A stretch of DNA of 57,752 bases from an uncultured Neomegalonema sp. (GTDB lineage: Bacteria; Pseudomonadota; Alphaproteobacteria; Rhodobacterales; Rhodobacteraceae): positions 1 through 57,752 of the forward strand of contig CALFVD010000092.1 in NCBI GenBank assembly GCA_937928005.1, given 5' to 3'. A program made the translations under genes and the position numbers. Under the pieces are notes generated by a model. The model had not been told where the DNA came from and did no database searches. It saw only the letters and a list, made by a program, of their open reading frames with translations. Shown piece after piece: positions 1 to 8,354 of the stretch; position 1 is the stretch's first letter; the number at the start of each line of letters is the position of its first letter.

Positions 1-1
1 C

Positions 2-256
2 GGGTGGCACAAGCCGGAGGCTCTCAACGTTCCCTCCAACATCACCTTGCTGAAGCTTCCGCCGTACTCGCCAGAACTCAACTCCATGGAAAACGTCTGG
101 GCTTATCTGCGCGGCAACAAGCTCGCCATCTCCGTCTTCGACACATACGAAGACATCCTCAACGCCTGCTGCGACGCATGGAACTTCTTCGCAAAAGACA
201 AACCACGCATCCAGTCAATCGTCGCGAGAGAATGGACCAAAACAGTCACCGAATAG
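2..256 (+). pseudogene. IS630-family transposase, C-terminal fragment
   Basis: The open frame enters from the left edge of the window, so the 5' part is not visible. The remaining ~84 residues read GWHKPEALN... and include the PPYSPELNSMENVW block. In IS630/Tc1-mariner transposases this block carries the last acidic residue of the DDE triad (Glu of SMENVW). A typical C-terminal tail, with an aromatic DAWNFFAKD stretch, follows. Whether the element is complete cannot be judged here. I found no clear terminal inverted repeat in the 40 bases after the stop. It marks the left side as accessory DNA next to the cobalamin operon. Confidence 0.85.
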
Positions 257-338
257 GGCCGTTGATTTAAATCTATTCGCCGCCGATTGCTGCATAGCGC
301 CTATTTACAGCAAGCAGCGATTATCTGGATTACCAAGC

Positions 339-374
339 GCCATATTTCGCGCGGCTCTTGGCGCGAAATATGGC
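339..374. repeat. Perfect 14-bp hairpin, copy 1 of a palindromic repeat family
   Basis: Arms at 339-352 and 361-374 are exact reverse complements (GCCATATTTCGCGC and GCGCGAAATATGGC) with an 8-base loop. Read on the minus strand, the flanks AAACCTGA (left) and GCTTGGT (right) and the CAAGAG loop match the element at 36270-36364. The stem sequence differs between copies but pairing is kept. It lies between the IS630 remnant and the 3' end of the cobalamin operon. It could stabilise or end the minus-strand transcript, but no U-run follows. Confidence 0.75.
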
Positions 375-396
375 TCAGGTTTATCGTACAGCCGAT

Positions 397-627
397 TTAG
401 GCTGCGCGACTAATTGGCCCACGGATTGCGTGAACGACACTCCAGACCATAGCACCTAGCGCCATCGCCATACCAACGAGCTTGATTGCATCGGGCGCAA
501 TCAGGATAACGGCAACACCAAGCAGCAAAAGGCCGAATTGCTTGAGGGCCGTACCGTAATTACCAAGAATAGCGGCGGCGGGTCCGGGGAAGAAAAGAAG
601 GCTTGCGATGATGGCCATAGGTCTCAT
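397..627 (-). CDS. Small membrane protein, unknown function
   Basis: A 76-residue protein. The N-terminus MRPMAIIASLLFFPGPAAA looks like a signal peptide or first membrane helix. A second hydrophobic stretch follows at about residues 30-65 (FGLLLLGVAVILI, then MAMALGAMVWSVV). There is no recognised domain. It starts about 60 bases beyond the cobN stop on the same strand, so it could be the last gene of the cobalamin operon. It is just as likely to be an unrelated gene next to the IS remnant. Confidence 0.6.
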   Translation of the reverse strand: MRPMAIIASLLFFPGPAAAILGNYGTALKQFGLLLLGVAVILIAPDAIKLVGMAMALGAMVWSVVHAIRGPISRAA

Positions 628-688
628 GGGATACTCCTGCTAATGATTGCAAGCAACAGTAGAGCCGTCTTATTTCCACACCATTAAA

Positions 689-3600
689 TCACATGGTTGA
701 TGAAAACTTTTTCAATTCAAATTGTGCGGAATTACTTCTTGGAGTCCACATTTTCCGCTCGATTGCTTCTGACAACCGCTCAGAAATCTCACGCAAAGCT
801 GCCGGATTATGCGCTTCGATGAAAGTCCGCGTATCCTCGTTCTCGATAAACGCCTCATAGACCAGATCGAAATGGCGGCTCCGAACCGCCTTGGTCGTGG
901 CCGAGAAGGCGAACAGATAATCCACCGTCGCCGCAATCTCGAACGCGCCTTTATACCCGTGTCGCTTGACCCCTTCGATCCATTTCGGATTCACGACCCG
1001 GCTGTGGATCACCCGCCCGATCTCATCTTCCAGCGTGCGGATAACGGGCCGTTCGGGCCGCGAATGGTCGTTATGATAGACCACCGGCTCCTTGCCTGAC
1101 AAAGTCGCCACCGCCGCCGTCGCCCCGCCCTCGAACTGGTAATAATCATCTGAATCGAGCAAGTCATGCTCGCGGTTATCCTGATTCTGCACCACGGCAT
1201 CGGTGTGCGACAGGCGGGCCTCCAGTGCCCCGCGCGCGCCCTCGCCTGCCGCCCCGCCGCCATAGGCATAGCTGCCCCATTCCAGATAGCTTTCGGCAAA
1301 ATCGGCGCGCTCAGACCACAACCGCTCATCGATCAGCGCCTGTAACCCGGCCCCATATGCCCCCGGCTTCGAGCCAAACACCCGATACCCCGCCTCGCGT
1401 CCGCCCCCCTCGGCCCGCCAGCGCGCGGCGGCGGGATTGACATCCTCGCCCTCGTCCAGCGCCATGACCGCCCGCGCGGCACTATCGAACAAGTCCATCT
1501 GCGCCGGAAACGCATCACGGAAAAACCCCGAAACCCGCAACGTCACATCGACCCGTGACCGCCCCAGCACATCCGCCGGTACGATCTCAAACCCCGTCAC
1601 CCGCCTGCTCGCCCCGTCCCAAGTCGGGCGCACCCCCATCAACGCCAGACCTTGCGCGATATCATCGCCGCCCGTGCGCATATTCGCCGTGCCCCATGCC
1701 GTAAGCACCATCGCGCGCGGCGAGTCGCCATTATCTTGCAAGTACCGCTCAACCAGCATCGCCGCCGATGCCCAGCCAAGCGTATAAGCCGCAGGCGTCG
1801 GCACCGCGCGGCTATCGACAGAGAAGAAATTACGCCCGGTAGGTAGCACATCAGGCCGCCCCCGCGTTGGCGCGCCAGACGGCCCCGGCGCCACAAACCG
1901 CCCATCAAGCCCCGCAAGCACCGCTGCACTTTCTGCGGGTCCACAAGACGCCAGCGCAGGCATCGCCTCGCCCTCAATCCACCCCAGAACCGCCCACGTC
2001 GCGGTCCATCCCTCATCCGCCACCCGCTCCCCCGAAACCAGCGCGGAAGCCAATAATTCCAATCGTTCGACCGTATCCCCGTTTGACCGCCATACCTCAT
2101 CGGACATTAAGGCCAACGTCTCCGGCCTCGGCCCGCCCCACGCGGCCCCCATCGCACAATCCAGTGGATCAAATTCCTCGTCAGACACACCCAGATCAGC
2201 CGCCAGCGCCCGAATCAAAGACGCATCGCCCGCCTTGCCTTCACCACGCGGTACCCGCGCCAGCGCCACGGTCAAATCGGTCGCCAGCCGCCCTTCTGGT
2301 GCAGTCCCAAAGATATGCAGCCCGTCCCGTATCTGCGCCTCTTTCAATTCGCACAGATATTCATCCAGCTTCGCGAGCGCGTCATCCTCATCCGCGCCAA
2401 CCATCCCCGCATCTTCATCGATCCCCGCCGCCGCCGTCAGCGCCCGGATTTCCCCGCGTAGATGCACGATGCGACGCGGATCGACCCCGCTCGCCTCGTA
2501 ATACTCATCGACCAGCGCTTCCAAATCCTTCAGCGGCCCATAAGTCTCCGCCCGCGTCAGGGGCGGGGTCAGATGGTCTACGATCACTGCCGCCGTCCGC
2601 CGCTTCGCCTGTGTCCCCTCGCCCGGATCATTGACGATGAAAGGATACAGATGCGGCACCGGGCCGATTACCGCTTCGGGGAAACATTCCTCAGACAGCG
2701 CAAGCGCCTTCCCCGGCAACCATTCCGCATTGCCATGCTTGCCCAAATGGATCAGCGCGTCAGCACCGAACGCCTCCCGCAACCACGCATAGAAGGCCAG
2801 ATAGTTATGCGGCGGCACCAGATCGGGCGCGTGATACGTCTCCTTCGGATCGACATTATACCCGCGCGCGGGCTGTATCCCCACGACCGCATTACCATAG
2901 CGTAGGATCGACAGCGCAAACCCGCCCCGTTCTCCGTCGAAGAACGGGTCCGCCTCCGGCGCGCCCCATCGTTCCTCGATCTTCAGGCGCATATCCCAAG
3001 GCAAACCGCTATAGAACGCCCGATACGCCTCCAGCGGCATTGTCTCGCCGCCATTCCGCTCGGCCCGGTCGGCCAGCCAATTCGTCGGCCCCGCCTGCAC
3101 CTGCGTCATCAGATCGGCGCTATCCTGCGGCGCATTCTCAACCGCATACCCTGCCTCCGCCAATGTGGCGAGCAGATCGACGCAACTCTGCGGCGTATCC
3201 AGCCCAACCCCGTTAGCCAGCCGCCCGTCCTTGTTCGGATAATTGGCGAGGATCACCCCGACCCGCTTCTCCGCGTTCGTCTTCCCCCCTAGCCGCGCCC
3301 AATTCGCCGCCAGCGCGGCAACAAACGCCACCCGGTCGCCCACGGCCCGATAGGCGGCGATCCGGCATTCGGTCGCCTCGTCGAAATATGCCTCACCCTT
3401 GAAGCTGACCGCGCGGGTCAGCACCCGCCCGTCCACCTCCGGCAGTGCCACGTTCATGGCAATATCCCGCGCGCCCAAGCCATTCAGCCCATTCGCCCAT
3501 GCCTCCTCGGTTCCACCGGCGAAGACCACCTGCAAAACTGGCACCCCCGGCGCATCCAACGGCGTCGATTCATGTTTGGCAGCCTGTGGTGAAGACACAG

Positions 3601-4408
3601 CGAACCCCGTCGCATTCAGCACGACCGCAGGCGGCGCATCCGCGAATATTGTGGCCAGTGTCGCCGCCGATACCGGATCTTTCAACGATGCCACGAATAC
3701 CGGCAGCGGGTTCATCCCCTCCTGCATCAACGCCCGCACTAACCGATTGACCGGGTTCAGCCCCGCTCCTTGTAGCAACGCACGGTAAAAGACGATGGGC
3801 ACGACCGGCGCATCCTCACGCCAATGCTCCGCTAGCGCATCCAGCGACGCGATCCCTGCTCCCGGCCAGTAAACGCCAGCCCGTAATAGGGGCCGCGCCG
3901 GATCGGGCCGCGCCTCTTCCCCCCGCGCCATCGCCCCGGCCATGCGCAACAGATTCGCCGCATTCTCCGGCCCACCTTCAACGAAATATGCCCAGAGCGC
4001 GTGCCAGTCTTCCTCGCTAACCGTCGAGGCCCGCCGCAAAGCCTCATCCGGCTTGTCATCACCGGGCAGCGCCGCAAACGCTACCCCCGCCTGCGCCAGC
4101 CGCGCGGCAAATTGCTCCAGCCCATAGGCCCAATACCCCTCACCGCCCAGCACCCGCGCAATCACGACTTTCGCTTTAGTCGCCGTCTGGTCGAGATAGA
4201 GGTCCACCGACATCGGATGCGCAAGATGCAGCAGCGAGGCCAGCCGCAGCATCGGCGCATTATCGCCCAATCCGCCCCGCGCCTCCGATAATGCCGCCAA
4301 TTCCGTATCGGCGGCGGAGATCACGATCACATCCGCAGGCGTTTGCCCCAAATCGACCGCCTCCGACCCGTCGGATATCTCACCGGGCTGTGCAAGGAGG
4401 AGGTGCAT
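689..4408 (-). CDS. cobN: Cobaltochelatase subunit CobN
   Basis: Large 1239-residue subunit of the ATP-dependent aerobic cobaltochelatase. With CobS and CobT (not in this window) it inserts Co2+ into hydrogenobyrinic acid a,c-diamide. The family is clear from overall length and from the conserved HLGKHGNAEWLPGK segment near residues 552-566. It is the last large gene of the riboswitch-led operon hupE-bluB-cobW-orf-cobN. About 145 bases separate it from the upstream small gene and hold a GC-rich hairpin at 4459-4481. A CobN-type chelatase and BluB both point to oxygen-using B12 synthesis. The start at 4408 (MHLLLAQPG) is the only good one near the family N-terminus. Confidence 0.95.
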   Translation of the reverse strand: MHLLLAQPGEISDGSEAVDLGQTPADVIVISAADTELAALSEARGGLGDNAPMLRLASLLHLAHPMSVDLYLDQTATKAKVVIARVLGGEGYWAYGLEQFAARLAQAGVAFAALPGDDKPDEALRRASTVSEEDWHALWAYFVEGGPENAANLLRMAGAMARGEEARPDPARPLLRAGVYWPGAGIASLDALAEHWREDAPVVPIVFYRALLQGAGLNPVNRLVRALMQEGMNPLPVFVASLKDPVSAATLATIFADAPPAVVLNATGFAVSSPQAAKHESTPLDAPGVPVLQVVFAGGTEEAWANGLNGLGARDIAMNVALPEVDGRVLTRAVSFKGEAYFDEATECRIAAYRAVGDRVAFVAALAANWARLGGKTNAEKRVGVILANYPNKDGRLANGVGLDTPQSCVDLLATLAEAGYAVENAPQDSADLMTQVQAGPTNWLADRAERNGGETMPLEAYRAFYSGLPWDMRLKIEERWGAPEADPFFDGERGGFALSILRYGNAVVGIQPARGYNVDPKETYHAPDLVPPHNYLAFYAWLREAFGADALIHLGKHGNAEWLPGKALALSEECFPEAVIGPVPHLYPFIVNDPGEGTQAKRRTAAVIVDHLTPPLTRAETYGPLKDLEALVDEYYEASGVDPRRIVHLRGEIRALTAAAGIDEDAGMVGADEDDALAKLDEYLCELKEAQIRDGLHIFGTAPEGRLATDLTVALARVPRGEGKAGDASLIRALAADLGVSDEEFDPLDCAMGAAWGGPRPETLALMSDEVWRSNGDTVERLELLASALVSGERVADEGWTATWAVLGWIEGEAMPALASCGPAESAAVLAGLDGRFVAPGPSGAPTRGRPDVLPTGRNFFSVDSRAVPTPAAYTLGWASAAMLVERYLQDNGDSPRAMVLTAWGTANMRTGGDDIAQGLALMGVRPTWDGASRRVTGFEIVPADVLGRSRVDVTLRVSGFFRDAFPAQMDLFDSAARAVMALDEGEDVNPAAARWRAEGGGREAGYRVFGSKPGAYGAGLQALIDERLWSERADFAESYLEWGSYAYGGGAAGEGARGALEARLSHTDAVVQNQDNREHDLLDSDDYYQFEGGATAAVATLSGKEPVVYHNDHSRPERPVIRTLEDEIGRVIHSRVVNPKWIEGVKRHGYKGAFEIAATVDYLFAFSATTKAVRSRHFDLVYEAFIENEDTRTFIEAHNPAALREISERLSEAIERKMWTPRSNSAQFELKKFSSTM

Positions 4409-4458
4409 CAGCGCAATCCGTAATAGGTCGCGATCTGTCGTACAGAGCGCAGCCTACT

Positions 4459-4481
4459 CCCTCCCCCTTTACGGGGGAGGG
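4459..4481. repeat. GC-rich perfect hairpin upstream of cobN
   Basis: CCCTCCCCC (4459-4467) pairs with GGGGGAGGG (4473-4481) around a 5-base loop. It lies in the only sizeable gap inside the B12 operon, about 50 bases before the cobN start. No U-run follows on the minus strand, so it is not a classical terminator. It may be an mRNA-stabilising or processing hairpin, or a dispersed short repeat. Confidence 0.6.
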
Positions 4482-4552
4482 CTTTCGCACCAAACGCGGA
4501 AAAGATGCCCGCTTCCGGAGCAGTCCCGTGTTGAACGCGCTCGCGACCCACG

Positions 4553-4978
4553 TTACTGACCGAGCCAAAGCGTCGGCATTACGCTCGACCGCTCGCCACA
4601 ATTCTTGGTGATCGTGCCCAGCACCGGCGGCATCGTCGCTTCCTCGCCCGCATGAATCGCATCAAGATAGCTTACCACCCCGGCGGCCTTCTCCTCCGGT
4701 GTTTTCCCCTCGCTTATCGGCGACACCCCAATGATATGCAGGAAACACGGGCAAACCTTGCGCGCCTTATCCATGCCCCCCTCGGCCAGTTCCTCCTCCG
4801 ATAGCGTCGCCGCATAATCCGGCGCTTTCTTCTTCAATTGACCGACCCGTGATGCGGTTACATCTGCCAGACAATGGCGAATGAACGCGGTCCCCGCCTC
4901 CGAAACCTCTTCTGGCGGATCGGCGGCGAAGGACGGCGCGGGCAGGATCAGCGCAAGTGCGAATACAACATGTCTCAT
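4553..4978 (-). CDS. Secreted three-region cysteine protein in B12 operon, unknown
   Basis: 141 residues with a clear signal peptide (MRHVVFALALILPAPSFAA, predicted cut after residues 18-19). The mature part contains four cysteines: one in RHCLAD, two in the VCPCF motif, and one in TKNCGERS. The spacing could allow disulfides or metal/heme-like contacts, but I recognise no domain. Its ATG overlaps the cobW stop (ATGA), so it is translationally coupled to cobW and lies upstream of cobN. The context suggests a periplasmic role tied to cobalt or cobalamin, which is inference only. Confidence 0.75.
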   Translation of the reverse strand: MRHVVFALALILPAPSFAADPPEEVSEAGTAFIRHCLADVTASRVGQLKKKAPDYAATLSEEELAEGGMDKARKVCPCFLHIIGVSPISEGKTPEEKAAGVVSYLDAIHAGEEATMPPVLGTITKNCGERSSVMPTLWLGQ

Positions 4979-6045
4979 GCGGTCAACTCCCCCCGAATGG
5001 TGGCCTCGTCCAGCCCGTGCATCCCAATCACGACCAGCGCAGATTGCCGCGCATCATCCCCGAACGGGCGATCAAAATACGTCTCTATTCGTGGGCCGAC
5101 CGCCTGCAACACCATCCGCATCGGCTTGCCCTCGACGGCCAGAAAACCTTTTACCCGCAGCACATCATGTTTGCGGATCGTCGCCTCAACGCGCGCACGC
5201 AGCGCATCAACATCGGCCACCTCGCCAAACGAGACGACGAAACTGTCGAATTCATCATGGCCATGTTCATGCTCATGGTCGTGGTGATGATCATCATCGT
5301 CGTCGTCATCATGGTGATGATGGTGGTGAATTTCATGGCGCGCCGCCACATCGTCCTCCGCCCCCGCATCAATCCCCAGCAGCACGTTCGGCGCTAGCCC
5401 CTCAATCCCACTGCGCACAAGGCGCACCCCGTCGCGCGTGCGCGTGGACAGAGCCGAGACCGTACTATCCGCATCCCCCGCATCCATCGCATCGGTCTTT
5501 GAGACCACCACAATATCGGCGCAGGCCAACTGATCCTCGAATAGTTCAGACAGCGGCGTCTCATGGTCGATGCTCTCATCCGCCTCCCGCTGCGCCGTCA
5601 CACGCGCTTCATCGGCGGCAAAGCGCCCCTCGGCCAGCGCAGGCCCATCCACCACCGTCACGACCCCGTCGATGGTCGTGCGCGTGCGGATTTCCGGCCA
5701 GTTGAACGCCCGCACCAATGGCTGTGGCAGGGCCAACCCGCTCGTCTCGATCACGATATGATCGGGCGGATTTTCGCGGCCTAACAACGCCTCGATGGTC
5801 GGAATGAAATCATCTGCCACGGTGCAGCAGATACAGCCATTCGACAGCTCAATCACATCATCATCGGTACAGTTCTCAACGCCGCACCCTTTCAGCAAAT
5901 CACCATCGACGCCGATATCGCCAAATTCATTAATGACCAGCGCGATCCGTTTGCCATCCGCCTGTTGCAACAGATTGCGGATCAATGTCGTCTTTCCGGC
6001 TCCCAGAAAACCGGTGATGACCGTGGCGGGAATTTTCTGCGGCAT
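4975..6045 (-). CDS. cobW: CobW-type GTPase metallochaperone
   Basis: 356-residue G3E-family GTPase. Walker A GFLGAGKTT lies near residues 12-20, and the family metal-binding NGCICCT (CxCC) motif is near residue 70. The protein is thought to deliver cobalt for B12 synthesis. Residues about 235-268 are a very rich His/Asp/Glu stretch, with runs of six His and seven Asp, a plausible metal buffer of the kind seen in some CobW/HypB proteins. It starts 4 bases after bluB ends and its stop overlaps the next start, so it is tightly within the riboswitch-controlled operon. Confidence 0.95.
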   Translation of the reverse strand: MPQKIPATVITGFLGAGKTTLIRNLLQQADGKRIALVINEFGDIGVDGDLLKGCGVENCTDDDVIELSNGCICCTVADDFIPTIEALLGRENPPDHIVIETSGLALPQPLVRAFNWPEIRTRTTIDGVVTVVDGPALAEGRFAADEARVTAQREADESIDHETPLSELFEDQLACADIVVVSKTDAMDAGDADSTVSALSTRTRDGVRLVRSGIEGLAPNVLLGIDAGAEDDVAARHEIHHHHHHDDDDDDDHHHDHEHEHGHDEFDSFVVSFGEVADVDALRARVEATIRKHDVLRVKGFLAVEGKPMRMVLQAVGPRIETYFDRPFGDDARQSALVVIGMHGLDEATIRGELTA

Positions 6046-6049
6046 AAGG

Positions 6050-6718
6050 CTACCTGTCTATGACGCGCGCGGCGAGGCCAGCTCTGGCCTCCCATCCAGC
6101 GCGCTGTAATTCGGGATCGGCATGGTCTTCTTCAGGCCATCCGAGGCAAAGATATGCGATCAACGACCAGTCGTCAGGTGTGTCGAGGTCGCGGGTTAAG
6201 CGGGCCGGATCAAGGATCGACACCCACCCCATTCCAAGGCCGAGCGAACGGGCAACAAGCCACATCTGCATCACGGCGCAGACGACGGAATACCGGCGCA
6301 TTTCGGGCATGGTTCGCGCGCCAAGACCCTTACCTTGATCATCGGCCTCATCGCAAAAAACCGCTAGATGCACTGGCGCTTCACGCAAACCCGCAAGCTT
6401 TAGACTTGCATAAAGCGCGCGTCGTTCCTCTGGCTGTGCGGCCAGCGCATCGGCATTGGCATCCGAGAAATTGGCGATAACAGCATCGCGCCTCGCCTCA
6501 CTCGACACCCGCGCGATCCGCCAAGGTTCGGATAGGCCAACCGACGGCGCAGACGCCGCCGCCTCGATCACCTGATCGACCAATGCTCCGGCCACCGCAT
6601 CGCGCCGAAACCGGCGCACATCCCGCCGCCACCGGAGCAGCAGACCAAGCTCCCCACGGAATACAGCGGAGAATTCGGGCGGCTCCGATAACGCGGGAGC
6701 GATTGCCCCCGCGACCAT
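6050..6718 (-). CDS. bluB: 5,6-dimethylbenzimidazole synthase BluB
   Basis: 222-residue flavin-destructase of the nitroreductase fold. It breaks down FMNH2 with O2 to give dimethylbenzimidazole, the lower ligand of B12. Family features are the RRDVRRFRRD FMN-binding segment (about residues 31-40), the SAPSVGLSEPWR block, and GMGWVSILDP in the second half. It lies 5 bases after hupE and 4 bases before cobW. The oxygen need agrees with the aerobic chelatase CobN in the same operon. The nitroreductase superfamily is broad, but the B12 context makes BluB secure. Confidence 0.95.
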   Translation of the reverse strand: MVAGAIAPALSEPPEFSAVFRGELGLLLRWRRDVRRFRRDAVAGALVDQVIEAAASAPSVGLSEPWRIARVSSEARRDAVIANFSDANADALAAQPEERRALYASLKLAGLREAPVHLAVFCDEADDQGKGLGARTMPEMRRYSVVCAVMQMWLVARSLGLGMGWVSILDPARLTRDLDTPDDWSLIAYLCLGWPEEDHADPELQRAGWEARAGLAARVIDR

Positions 6719-6723
6719 GGTTA

Positions 6724-7359
6724 TCAGACGAGGCCGAGGGCAGCGAAGGCAAGACCTTCGAGATTTTCGAGCATGAACGTCGCGCCTACGCCCGCAACAA
6801 CCGCACCGGCCAGACGCGGACGGATTGCCTCGCTACCCTTCACCAGCATCGTGCCAGCAAGATACGCGATAGCATATTGCGTCACCGCAAGGCCAAGCAG
6901 ATAGCCGACCAAAACCGCGCCGCCAACACCGGCTTCCTGGCCCGCAATCGCGTCACCAAAAGCCCAACCGTGGAACAAGCCAGCCGCCGCAAACAGCGTC
7001 AGCACCACGGGCGCGCGCAGCGCGGCACCCGATGCGATCAAACCGCCCAGAACGACCAGCGATGCCGCGATCACCAATTCAACACCCGGAAGCGCAATCC
7101 CATTTGCCACCAGCGCGATACCGCCCATCATACCGGCCAGATATCCAAGTGGCGCGCTCGCCAACCGCCCAATCATCGCGGCGGCGACGCCAACGGCGAT
7201 AACAAAGAACATATGGTCAAAGCCAAGCAACGGATGCCCAATGCCGGAAAGGACGCCGTGGTTAAACGTCTCCATCGGCGCGCCTGCAAGCGGGTGGTGT
7301 GCAAACGCAGGGCTAGCGATAAGGGCGGCAATGGCCGAAAGGCCGAAAATCTTTTTCAT
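6724..7359 (-). CDS. hupE: HupE/UreJ-family cobalt/nickel permease
   Basis: About 211 residues with a signal peptide (MKKIFGLSAIAALIASPAFA) followed by HHPLAG and FNHGVLSGIGHPLLGFDHMFF. The last segment is the His-rich signature of HupE/UreJ secondary metal carriers. Several membrane helices follow. As first gene under a cobalamin riboswitch it is most likely a cobalt importer rather than a hydrogenase nickel carrier. An in-frame ATG also exists at 7371. I prefer 7359 because a GGAG motif sits about 7 bases upstream of it and would fall inside the gene if 7371 were used. Confidence 0.9.
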   Translation of the reverse strand: MKKIFGLSAIAALIASPAFAHHPLAGAPMETFNHGVLSGIGHPLLGFDHMFFVIAVGVAAAMIGRLASAPLGYLAGMMGGIALVANGIALPGVELVIAASLVVLGGLIASGAALRAPVVLTLFAAAGLFHGWAFGDAIAGQEAGVGGAVLVGYLLGLAVTQYAIAYLAGTMLVKGSEAIRPRLAGAVVAGVGATFMLENLEGLAFAALGLV

Positions 7360-7404
7360 GTCGTTCTCCATTCCCGTCCCTCCGACGGGGGTTGCATAGG
7401 TCGC

Positions 7405-7605
7405 ATCACGGCAGGTCTCCTGACTCGCGGCGTATCGCGCCTCCCGCCTTCCCGGCTATCGCCAGTGGCATTAGGGGGACGCACGCCGCTCACAGTCGCG
7501 GGGGCGGTTGCGGCCTTGGGTTCCCTGTATGGGTCAACCCGTTCCACATTCCCTTTGAATCCATCGTAATCGGCGTGAGCCGACCGCTTCGGAACCGTGG
7601 CGTTC
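7405..7605 (-). promoter_or_regulatory. Cobalamin riboswitch
   Basis: Read on the minus strand the leader contains, in order, GGGAATGTGG, then AACCGCCCCCGCGACTGT, then GCCACTGG, then CCGGGAAGGC. It ends in the B12 box GAGTCAGGAGACCTGCC (complement of about 7410-7426). These are the conserved blocks of the adenosylcobalamin aptamer. The switch ends about 45 bases before the hupE start, so B12 should shut off hupE-bluB-cobW-orf-cobN. The 5' boundary is approximate. Confidence 0.95.
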
Positions 7606-7631
7606 AGGTTTCTGCCATGATGCCGCACCTG

Positions 7632-8354
7632 TCAATCACGAAGAACATCCGACAGCCATTCGAGGGCATCCGCGACATTCGACACGCTGTTTGCGGCGGG
7701 GATTACGGGCCGCTCAACGATATGCAGCGTAATGCCAAGCGCCGCAGCGGCATCAATCCGCGCTCGCGACTCACCCCCCGCATTGCGGGTCAGCAAATGG
7801 GTGATGCGATACTCCCGCATCAACGCCATCTCCGACATCACCGTAAACGGCCCCCGCGCCGCCAGCGAAACCATATGACCGGGCAACGCATCGGGCGGAT
7901 CGACACTGCGCAAAACGACACGAATATCCGCCCGCTCCGCCAACACCCGCATTTCCTTACGCCCCGTCGTCGCCAGCACACGCGCGCCTATGGGTAGAGC
8001 CGCAACCGCATCGGCCAGATCGGCAAACCCGCACCAATCCCCGACCGGCTCCCACGCCGGACGAACCAGCCGAACGAGCGGCGTCTTCTTCATATCGCAG
8101 GCCGCGCAGGCATTGGCTGAAATCGTCACCGCAAAAGGATGCGTCGCATCCACCACCGCCTTGACCTTTTCATCCTCGATGAAGGCCCGCATCCCGTCGA
8201 TTCCGCCGAACCCACCTGTACGAACAGCACAAGGATAGCTGACCGGCTTCTCCGTCACCCCCGCCAGTGACGCAATCAAACGAAGACCCGACCCACATTC
8301 CGCCGCTAATGCTCGCGCCTCGGCGGTTCCAGCAAGCAACAGAACGGTCTTCAC
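7632..8354 (-). CDS. cobK: Precorrin-6A reductase CobK
   Basis: 240-residue NADPH-dependent reductase of precorrin-6A (or the cobalt form). It shows the N-terminal VLLLAGTAEARAL nucleotide-binding start and the family motif VVDATHPFA near residue 68. I place the start at the GTG at 8354 because it forms a GTGA overlap with the cbiD stop. An ATG 12 bases upstream (8366) would add four residues (MPFR). cobK and cbiD form a translationally coupled pair. This pair lies upstream of, and outside, the riboswitch that controls hupE and downstream genes. Confidence 0.92.
   Translation of the reverse strand: MKTVLLLAGTAEARALAAECGSGLRLIASLAGVTEKPVSYPCAVRTGGFGGIDGMRAFIEDEKVKAVVDATHPFAVTISANACAACDMKKTPLVRLVRPAWEPVGDWCGFADLADAVAALPIGARVLATTGRKEMRVLAERADIRVVLRSVDPPDALPGHMVSLAARGPFTVMSEMALMREYRITHLLTRNAGGESRARIDAAAALGITLHIVERPVIPAANSVSNVADALEWLSDVLRD

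Noticed and set aside
613-690. Possible promoter for cobN
   Set aside because: These bases are at the 3' side of cobN on the minus strand, and the operon is led by the riboswitch at 7405-7605.
1867-2634. Long plus-strand frame of 255 codons inside cobN
   Set aside because: It is very rich in Pro, Arg, Ser and His, lies antisense to the conserved CobN coding region, and has no ribosome site; it is a shadow of GC-biased coding.
5245-5340. Short trinucleotide-like repeat (CAT/ATG runs) that could be read as a microsatellite
   Set aside because: It encodes the His/Asp-rich loop of CobW in frame, so it is explained by protein coding.
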